DNA of 24,152 nt, taken from assembly GCA_040357565.1 (NCBI GenBank), contig JBDODJ010000160.1; one strand, written 5' to 3'. Source of the DNA: Cercozoa sp. M6MM (taxonomy: Eukaryota; Endomyxa: Ascetosporea). Both the position numbers and the translations under genes were made by a program. Below are positions 1 to 7,999 of this stretch, one piece after another (within the stretch, counting starts at the first letter, position 1; the number at the start of each line of letters is the position of its first letter). The notes beneath the pieces are model-generated. The model made no database searches. It saw only the letters and a list, made by a program, of their open reading frames with translations, and was not told the DNA's origin.

Positions 1-47
<47 letters not shown>
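1..47. repeat. (TG)n microsatellite at window start
   Basis: Uninterrupted TG dinucleotide repeat reaching the window edge. On the minus strand it is a (CA)n tract about 33 nt downstream of the 5' splice site that follows the exon at 81-128, so it lies in an intron of the first gene. It probably marks where the assembly stopped. Confidence 0.97.
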
Positions 48-48
<1 letters not shown>

Positions 49-80
49 GACACACAGCAGGGAGTAGGGTAGGGTGGTAC

Positions 81-540
81 CTCCATGCGTGCGCGCACTT
101 CGTCCGGCTCGCCGAGAATTGAGGTTCTCTGCGTATCGATCGACGTCAGTACCTAGATAACATTTCACAAGACTCATTGTGTATTGATACATACAAGAGA
201 CACACCAACATAGAAAAGCGAGAGTGGAGAGGGTACCTGGTACGGGGCGTGCTGCGGGTCCAGCGGGCTGCGGAACAACACGATGTTCTCCATAAGCTTG
301 ACATCGATGTCCTCCTCGTCGTACTCCGGGTTTTCCTCGTCCTCTTGCTCGTTAATGAGCGCCATTCGCAGCGTCTCGTACGCCTCATCGGCCGCTTCCT
401 GTTTGGCATGTCGTATCACTGTCTCACCCAACAAAAACACAGACACAATACCTTCTCAGCAAAGTACTTGTTGGCGGCATCACGCATGCTTCTGGCCTGC
501 TCATACCCCACACATTATACGTATACACATAAACTACGAA

Positions 541-582
<42 letters not shown>

Positions 583-1398
583 GACAGCTACCGTCTCGAG
601 CATCTCGGGCTTGAGCGAGATACGCGCGTACTTGCTGGTCGTGAGCGAGGTACGGCGCACCGGGTTGTGCGCGTAGTTGATGCGCACGAGGCCGACCTTG
701 CGCAGGCGGCGCACGGCGCGCTTGAAGTCCTTGGTACCGCGGAAGATGCCGAACGGCTTCATGAGCTCATAGAGCGACCTGTAGGTCGGCAGCGGCGCCT
801 CGTCCTCGGCCAGGTGCAGCAGCACTCGCAGCAGGATCTCGGTCGGCCGCTCGAACGGCGCATCCGTGTAGGTGGCGCGCGGCGCGAGCTCCCATTTGTA
901 CTTCCACTTCGCCGGGTCAGGATGGTGCGTCTCCGGCTCCGTGTGTCCCGTCTCCTTCGGCGAGTACTCCGAGTAGCCGAAGCGCGCCTTGTGCTTGCGT
1001 CGGATGCGCACCGGCAGTCGCTCCAGTCTGTCGAGCGCCTGCTCTCATTGACACCGCGCAAATGCATACTCCTTCGCAGGCCAGACAAACAGAGCAGGTA
1101 CATCAATTTGGTTGTTCGTGGTGTTTGAACCGTCGACCGTCAGCGGCACCCTGACAAGACGCAAAAACGGCACAATCGCATCCAAACAAACCTGATCGTC
1201 ACACAAAATCCAATCGATTGAGGCCTACCAATTATCCTTCAGATTGAAACGCAATCTTGCGCGCGCGATTCGGTGCAACTTCTTGCGCGTCTTTGCACGG
1301 AGATCCTCCGGCATCTGAATCAGCGCCATGCTGCGTGTCTGATTGGCACAAGCCATCCGCGCCAACTTGGCGCGCGAACCGGCGCCACTGGCGAGCAT
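81..1398 (-). CDS. Unidentified basic protein, possibly mitochondrial (3' end missing)
   Basis: I do not recognise this protein. Six exons in transcript order: 1398-1229, 1150-1102, 1038-592, 496-452, 398-237, 128-81, giving 307 residues; the frame then enters an intron (donor GTACCA) that runs off the window. The ATG at 1398 is the first after an in-frame stop. The first 30 residues hold Arg, Lys, Ala and Ser but no acidic residue, which resembles a mitochondrial presequence. The middle is basic (PVRIRRKHKARFGYSEY), followed by a stretch with winged-helix character (LPTYRSLYELMKPFGIF, then FKRAVRRLRKVGLVRI). The later part is acidic. A mitoribosomal or mitochondrial RNA-associated protein would fit, but that is inference. 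An in-frame TGA near 1046 is removed by the intron 1101-1039 (donor GTACCT). The gene is head-to-head with LEO1, with 153 bp between the start codons. Confidence 0.7.
539..583. repeat. (AG)n microsatellite in an intron
   Basis: AG repeat with one AA interruption. It lies in the third intron (591-497) of the minus-strand gene, where it reads as a (CT)n pyrimidine tract directly after the 5' splice site. Confidence 0.95.
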
Positions 1399-1551
1399 TG
1401 GCGTTGTTTACACGCGTGGAAACGCACACAGCACCAGTGCACAACACAGGGCTGTCTCCGCGCTCCGGCTCAAAAGAGCCAGGGCGTCCAAACAGTGGTG
1501 AAGGACAGTGCCTTAGGCTGCTCTGACAATTTGGTTTTAGGGGCAAGTCGT
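1399..1551. promoter_or_regulatory. Short bidirectional 5' spacer
   Basis: This 153-bp interval separates the start codon of the minus-strand gene (1398) from the proposed LEO1 start (1552). It must hold both 5' UTRs and both promoters, or a shared one. I see no clear TATA box. Inferred from gene layout only. Confidence 0.4.
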
Positions 1552-3656
1552 ATGTCTAGTACTAGGTGCGTTAAGCGATAAGACTTTTTCATTATGATTT
1601 CCAAGCGACACCGCGCCATGAATATCACGCTCATCTCTTGTAGCGGCGAGTTGCTGGACGAGAACGACGAAGTGCAGCAGGACGCCGACCTGTTCGGCGA
1701 CGACGATGATGTTCTCGATGATTTCGGACAGGATGACGACGAAGGCAAGGGCGACGAGGACGATGCCATGCTCGGCGACGAGGCAGACAAAATGATCGAC
1801 GAAGAGGACGCGAACGATGATGTACCAGCAGTCCCTGATTGCCCTACGACTGTAGTACCAGTTGTATGCGCAACGACAGGCCGCTTTGTTCGGAGGTGAC
1901 ATCGCCGATATCGACAAGATCGACGAGGATGCTGAGGTGTGTTGCCATGTATTATCACCTTGGTCCAGTTGGACAGCTGCCGAGACGGACAAATTGGACA
2001 GGAAGCCCTGGACGAAGCGGACGAGTACCGAACCGAGGAAGTGTTCTGCATGCCTGAGATGTCGGTGATGTCGGTCCAGTCGACCCAGAAGGCGCTGCAC
2101 GCCGAGTCGGACGACCTGCGGCCGCGCATCGACGAGGTGCTGCTGGAGGAGGGCTCGCAGTGCTACCTGCTGACGCTGCCGCCCTTCATCGCCGTGGAAC
2201 ACGAAGAATTCGACGTCGAGTCCTACACTCGCAAGTAAACACACACCCCACATCCACACCGATACAAACGCATGCTTGCACGCTTATTTTGTGGTGTACC
2301 TTCAGGGTTGAGAACATGTCGGACGAGGAGCGCGAAGTCGAAGCGCAACGGTGGACGGTAACTGCTGTTGCCTGTCCTGTATCTTACTGATCGATGTTGC
2401 ACCTTGACGCAGATCAGATGGCGTCGGGGAGACGACGGATCGGCCGAAAGCAACACACAGCTTGGTATTTTATACTGTGTGTAGATTTATATATATATAT
2501 ATATATATTATTGTACCCGATGCCCCAGTGCCCAAGGGCGACAAATGGTGCCTCCACGTCGGTGAGACCGTCTTTGAACTGCGCGTGCTGCCGATGGCGA
2601 ACTCGGAGAAGTACGAGTCCAGCAAGTCCAAGTCGAGTGCGTCTGCCTTCGACCGGCCCGACGTCGATCTGGAGGCGCCTATCATTGGTAACACGCGCAG
2701 CACCGACCTGCATGCTGCCGTGCAGTGCGAGGTGCCACTGCTCGAGGCTCACACACTCGTGAGTCAGTACGTGCCCGACAGCTCGCCTGTAGACCTTCTC
2801 TATAATACACATACACACACCTTCTCTTCCTCCATGCGTTTGATGTTATGAAGGAGGAACTGGCACTCGACGAGACGGCACCCAAAGTGCGCGTGATTGC
2901 TGCCGGTGCGCCCATCTACTCGCGTCTTGAGGTCGTGCCAACACCGGCGCAGCAGATGCGCGCCCAGAGACTGTACCTTTTGTTTGTTTCTTGACTGTTT
3001 GACTCTAGGTAATCCACACACACACGCACATTGCTTCGCAGCTTTGCCGCCGAGAGAAAACTCAAAAAGATGGCCAAAGTGGTGGCCAAGGTCGACTTTG
3101 AAGTTGTGTGTTTTGATGACTTGTTCTTCTTCTATTGTTCTCTGTCTGCTGATTGACTTGACTATGGCGAGATCAGGCAGGCGAGGACTTTGAACAGACA
3201 GCCAAGGAGGCGCGTAGGGTGCTGCCTTTTTACCTTTCTCTCGTTGCCAATTTTACTGTGCTGGAACGACGGTCCTTTGTTGTTGCAGCAAGCCGAGCGA
3301 CCCGACCGGAAGAAGCGAACACCGACAAAGCGCAAGAAGCGCAAGAAGACAATGTCCTTCGATCGCGAATTCCTCGAGGACGAACTCGTCGGCGACGCCG
3401 AACTCGACGATGCCGTATCGAGACTTTTTGCACTTGTCCCCCTGGCGGTTTGCGAGTTTGCTTGTGTGTTGTTTGCGCAGGAGTACGATCTCGACGGCGA
3501 CATTCTCGAGGTACGTTGTGTTTGTTGATGTTCCGTGTCTACTTGTTGCATAATGTTTGCTTGCCTGATCAGGACGACGACGACGACGACGCACTCTTGG
3601 CGGCCAAAGATCCGTTTGCCAACGATAGTGAAGACGACGAGGAGGAAATTATTTGA
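1552..3656 (+). CDS. LEO1: LEO1, RNA polymerase II-associated PAF1 complex subunit
   Basis: LEO1 is a nuclear subunit of the PAF1 elongation complex. Exons: 1552-1565, 1644-1821, 1880-1936, 2002-2234, 2306-2357, 2413-2464, 2529-2758, 2854-2972, 3042-3102, 3177-3218, 3289-3414, 3481-3510, 3573-3656; 425 residues. It shows the family layout: a very acidic N-terminus, the LEO1 domain with LLTLPPFIAVEHEEFDVESY, the hallmark TIRWR at residues 178-182 split by an intron, AESNTQLV, then CLHVGETVFEL, a lysine-rich stretch and an acidic C-terminus. The usual WSDGS just before the HLG motif is replaced by PKGDKW. The start is a 14-nt first exon (MSST); if that intron is kept, in-frame ATGs at 1594 or 1618 would serve. 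The exon 3 acceptor is ambiguous (1880, or an earlier AG in the same frame at 1855), as is exon 8 (2854 or 2857). Confidence 0.93.
2487..2509. repeat. (TA)n tract in LEO1 intron
   Basis: AT dinucleotide run inside LEO1 intron 6 (2465-2528), between the TIRWR exon and the CLHVG exon. Confidence 0.95.
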
Positions 3657-3909
3657 GTGTCAACGTCGGGTAGTATTGTGTTTGGTACGTATCAAACGAA
3701 AGTGCTCTACGCTACTCCATTAGTCTCAATTGCGGTGCAACATCCGCTGTGTCCAGGCGTACAACCAATTCTTTAGTCGAGTTCCGTTCGTTCAACTCAT
3801 CTTCCACATCAGACAGGAAAGTAGAATTGCTGGTGTTTTACATTTAGAGTGCCAGCTGTGTGCAGTCGCGTGTTACTGTAGAGATCAGCAACTTCTCCTT
3901 TCAGAAATA
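3657..3909 (+). other. Spacer between LEO1 and the acetyltransferase gene
   Basis: A 253-bp spacer between two same-strand genes. It must contain the LEO1 3' end and the promoter of the next gene. The only structure I see is a near-perfect 18-bp palindrome at 3680-3697 (GTTTGGTACGTATCAAAC), 23 bp after the LEO1 stop. Confidence 0.5.
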
Positions 3910-4526
3910 ATGCAGCTGACGCGCGCAAAACCAACCGAGCTTGAAGAGCGTAGTGTTTTAGTCTGCGCTTGAGTTTGGTGTGCCACGCAGTAGGTTGCGT
4001 GTTGTGTGCAGTGTACGAGCTGGAGGTCGCTAGTTTCCCTGCTGATGAGGCCGCGTCGCGCGAGGGCTTGGAGCAGAGACTGACGCAGGCGGGCGAGTTC
4101 TTCTACGTGTACCGCAAGGAGGCAGACGGTCCCATTGTCGGTTTTATCAACGGCACCTTGTCGCACGGCGACCGCGTGACTCACGAGGCAATGGAAGGGC
4201 ACGACAGCAACGGCAGCAACCTTTGCATTCACGGCGTTGTTGTGCGCGAGTCGTGCCGAGGACAGGGAGTCGGCACTGCCATGATGCGTACGCACTGCCC
4301 TGTGCGGATTGCGATGTCAATCGATGTTGTTGTTTTTATGTCGACAGGCGAGTACTGCAAGCAGGTGCAGCAAGACGCGCGACTCAAGCACATCTCGCTG
4401 CTGGCCAAGGCGGCCAAGCGCGCCTTCTACGAGCGAGTTGGCTTCGCGTGTCTCGGCGAGAGTCACGTCACGCACGGACAGGACACCTGGCTCGACTTTG
4501 TCCTTGAGTGCTCTGGCCTGAACTAA
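3910..4526 (+). CDS. AANAT-like GNAT acetyltransferase
   Basis: GNAT-fold acetyl-CoA-dependent N-acetyltransferase of the arylalkylamine (serotonin) N-acetyltransferase type. Three exons: 3910-3949, 4012-4287, 4348-4526; 164 residues. The N-terminus ends in ELYELEVASFPADEAAS, the classic AANAT opening (LExxSFPxDEAAS). The core holds FFYVYRKE, IVGFINGTL, CIHGVVV (histidine at residue 87) and the acetyl-CoA binding motif RGQGVG at residues 96-101. The last exon holds LLAKAAKRAFYERVGF with the family tyrosine. Family members acetylate arylalkylamines such as serotonin, or polyamines; the substrate here cannot be read from sequence. The length is normal for a compact, cytosolic, non-vertebrate-type AANAT. 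The ATG at 3910 is joined by a 62-nt intron to give LEELYELE without a break. Confidence 0.9.
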
Positions 4527-4646
4527 CGTAGCTGCAGTACGCTAACGACGTGCACGCATAGGCCCGGACCGCTAGGTATTCTACGTTAAGTAAACCTACG
4601 CCAACGACGCGGACGGAAAAGCCCGCGAACGGAAGGCCAGGTGCGA
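4527..4646. other. Convergent 3' spacer
   Basis: 120 bp between the stop codons of the plus-strand acetyltransferase and the minus-strand methyltransferase-fusion gene. It must hold both 3' UTRs. No clear poly(A) signal or other structure seen. Confidence 0.5.
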
Positions 4647-7600
4647 TTACGGCTGGCCCAGGCGCAGTCGATCCCGGTCGCGCAGCGCTTTGATCAACTC
4701 TGCCTTGGGTAACAAGGTGCCACGAGCACACGCTCTGAGCACGTGCCAAATACACATAAAACAGTCGGTCGTAAGGACAAGGGAAATAGAAGTGGCCGTA
4801 CCGCTCTAACGCAGGCGCAACGTGCCTATCCAGCGACGAGCACACCGTGGTGTCGGTGTCGACGAGTTCCCACATGCCGCTCTCCTGACTAAACATAAAG
4901 CGAGCCAGCCCGAGGTTGTCCAGAGCAGCTTGCACGACACGCGGCTTGCGTCTGCACTTGCCGATCGGCACGAGGATGGTGTGTCCCTCGGCAGTGCATG
5001 CCTCAGCAAAGAGCTGCAGCTGCTCTTGTTCCTGTTGGTGGCGTCGAAACTGCGTCTGGTCCTCGATGCGCACCGACACCATTACACTGTACTGCCGGTA
5101 CACGAGGTGCCGCCTCCTCGGCACTGACGTCATTCGTCGACGCTTCTGGCCAATGGCGCCATCCGACGCGTATTCGCCTGTCTCGGCCGCGGCAAAGACC
5201 GAAACGCCGTCCATCGCAAAGGCCAGACCGTCCTCCGACTCGAACTCGCGAAGAACGACATCTCGCGACGACACACGATTCCTGTCTGTGCCCAGCACGC
5301 TGACGACGTTCTGCGGCCGCTCCTCCATACAAGCACGTGCCAGAATGCCGAACGGAAACACTAGCGGGGCCTTGCGCATCTCGGCTCGTTTCTTGTTCGC
5401 CATGTCCTCTGTGATAAGTCATACATCAACACCCTTACATATATCTATATACACACAAAGATATATCTATCATATATGTAAGCAGGTAGAGAGGGTATGA
5501 AGAGAAAAACGTACTGTAAGTGACAAAGGCCTCTTGCACAGCTTCGCATGGTCCGTTGACGGGATCGGTGAGTTTGAGGTTCGGGAACTTGGCTGGCAAC
5601 TCAGCAGCAGCGTAGCCAGAGAGCTGCATGCAGTGCTCGAGAATGAACGTGAGTGCCGGCCGGTCCTCGCTGGCTGAGAAGGGCACGGCGCCCTTGTCGT
5701 CGATCGTGGCCTGTCTGGCGCGATTCCACGTGAACACACCGCCCAGCAGTGTGCCTCCCTTGTGTCTCACCTGTAAGACTGATGTTTCCAAAAAGAAACC
5801 ACAGCAATGGCAAAAGTACACCCACCATCCAGGGCAGCAGCAGTCTGCGCAAAGCACTGCTGACAACGTCGACTCGAATGCCGGAATCCGTGCTGTGACC
5901 GCAGCCTTTGGTCGGCACGCCCACTGGCCGCAGAAAGAACAAATCGCTCTTGTGCGCGTACATTAGCACCTCAATCCCACAAAAATGCGGCGCCACTGCC
6001 ACGACATCGCGCAACTGGTCATGCCGACTGACAGCCTCCTCCGCGCGGAAGTAGTCACTCACCGGACAGCCCAGCATCTCGCTCGCATGTGCAACGATCT
6101 TGTCGCAGTGCTCACTGTGAGAATTTGGGTTCGAAGCGGTACACACTGGTTATAAGAACATTGAGGTACACAAAGGCAGGCGAGACAGGTGCACTCGAGA
6201 GCAGCTCGCCGTAGTGCACCTCGATGTGGTCCATCGGGTCAATGTCTCTCACCTGCAAGTCATGAGACACTTCGTGTGCATGTTCAATCTGCTCCACCGT
6301 GCTCAGCGCTTTCGCGTGTGTCTGTTGAACTCAAAAACAGACACACACAAATCGGAAGGCCCTGAACATAGCAACAGTCAGTTTACAGCGACATCGTCGT
6401 CCCACGGCAGGTGCAGCGGCATTTCGATTTGATCCAGCACTTTCACGACACAACGCTCCTTGCGCAGCTGCCCATGTTACAAAACCAAAATCAAAGCTTG
6501 CACATTCCCAACAAAGTTAGGCAGATATATATACCTCACGAGCCAGCTCTTGGAACTTGGTTTGAAAAGTGACCTGAGATCCACACAAGTTGAGTCAACT
6601 CATGTTTCACACGAAAGAGAGAGCTACGATTTGAGTACATCATTGCGCCAGAAGTCGAGCACAACTAGGATCCACTTTCGCATTCGGACCTGTTGAACAA
6701 GACACCTTCTTTAAGCATACATGAGGAGGTAGTAGGTAACCTAAAGTACCTCAAGACCACGGCAGCCTTTCAAGTGACGCTGCAAGTCCGCCAGGTCAAT
6801 GTTCTTTGGCAGTTTCAAAGCCACGATCTGCACACCAGCACAGACGTGCAGAAATTCACTGAAAGCTAATTAAAACATACTTGCAACTCAGGCGCTGCAG
6901 TTTTCGCGTTCATGATGCAGTCACCAAGGTGTCTAATTGCACAAGTCCGAGTAAAAGCATCAGAAAAATGATAAAACGTATCATACTTTGAGCCGAGTCG
7001 GAGGACGAGCTTTTTGGATTTGAGGTAATCCTCGCCACCCCAAGGTGGATCCAAGAAAAGAATCTAAAACAGAAGCTTCAACAACCCCGACAAAAAAGAA
7101 AGACGAACAGCGAAAAGAAAACGGCACCTGCTGTCTGAGTTGTCCACTGGCGACGAGTGCGTTGAAATCGCCCGTCAGAAATGACACCTTCTGCAAGTTT
7201 TCCTGCAAGCCAAACAGTTTCTCGCAACCTCAAAATTATCAAAGCTTTAAACGCAAAGTTACTGGAGACAGGGCGACCTTGAGGTTGTTCTGAAGCATGT
7301 CGTATCGACTGCGATCGTACTCGACCGAGTTCAACTTGCTGCAGCAACCAAAATATAAAAACAAAGAAGGAGAACTGCAAACGAAAGCACAAAGTACGCG
7401 AAGACAGCAGCAAGCGCAAGTGAGTCACCGCCAACACACGCGGTGCCGTCTGTCACCGACGCGCCGGCCTTGTCCTTGCTGAGGTCGCAGATGAAGCGCG
7501 CTTGCCACATGGCATCCTTGTAGTTTGACACAGAAAACAACGCCTCCGCATCGACCTGTACGAACAAAGAAGTGGCTTCAAGGAACAACAAAAAAAAGAA

Positions 7601-7999
7601 AGGGCCAGCACCTGCATTTTGCTGCGCTTGTCGACGGGGAGATGGGGCCAGAAATAATCTCTCTTGTCGCCGACCTTCTCATCTTCAGGTCGGCGCGAGG
7701 ACACCTCCTCGGGCGCATCTGACATGACCACACTCCAATTAAGTGCACCTGGAACCTCAAAATGCTCGCGGCACTGGAGCGCCGGGCGCGATAAAAGAAT
7801 ACCGGTCCTTCAAAACCACACCAGGCACTCTATACTAGGGCTTAAACAGGGATCCAGGTGCATCTGGCATCTCGTGTATGCTTGGAAGTGCAAAAACCAA
7901 ATGCTCAGCGTCTCTAATGTACAACATGTTCAAGCAACTTGCTTCAGTTGGATCGTGCTCGACCACAAGTGATTGAATAAAATTGCAGGTGAAGCGCAT
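4647..7999 (-). CDS. TGS1-like RNA cap methyltransferase with a long unknown C-terminal region
   Basis: Exons in transcript order: 7999-7848, 7807-7612, 7555-7398, 7338-7278, 7202-7128, 7063-6987, 6932-6881, 6827-6750, 6689-6639, 6573-6535, 6467-6387, 6321-6170, 6114-5826, 5770-5515, 5408-4756, 4703-4647; 808 residues. Residues about 100-300 are a Rossmann methyltransferase of the trimethylguanosine-synthase family: ALFSV (121-125), SAM motif I TDGTACVGG (151-159), acidic motif VEYD (174-177), catalytic DPPWGG (219-224), then ALKLPKNID and WILVVLDFW. TGS1 enzymes methylate N2 of m7G caps on sn/snoRNAs. Residues 301-808 match nothing I know; they include HCDKIVAHASEML, GIEVLMYAHKSDLFFLRP and GGTLLGGVFTWNR. 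The two parts join through a phase-0 GTACTC intron; unspliced, the first part ends at a stop at 6624. The start (7999, 7927 or 8050) and the last intron (4755-4704) are uncertain. Confidence 0.72.

Noticed and set aside
1039-1101. In-frame TGA near 1046 as a possible recoded (selenocysteine) codon
   Set aside because: A phase-0 intron with donor GTACCT and acceptor gagcag removes it and gives an uninterrupted protein; no recoding is needed.
283-1128. 281-codon plus-strand open frame
   Set aside because: It is antisense to the first gene, runs through the (AG)n repeat as RERERE, and has no family features; the minus-strand exons explain the region.
3219-3656. 145-codon plus-strand frame with an acidic end
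   Set aside because: Only its last part is LEO1 coding sequence (final exon in frame); the rest reads across introns in wrong frames.
6624-7725. Stand-alone methyltransferase gene starting at ATG 7725 and ending at 6624
   Set aside because: Possible, but the frame is open upstream of 7725 with protein-like sequence (CREHFEVPGALNW) and the downstream part lacks its own start, so the longer fused model was preferred and the alternative is noted there.
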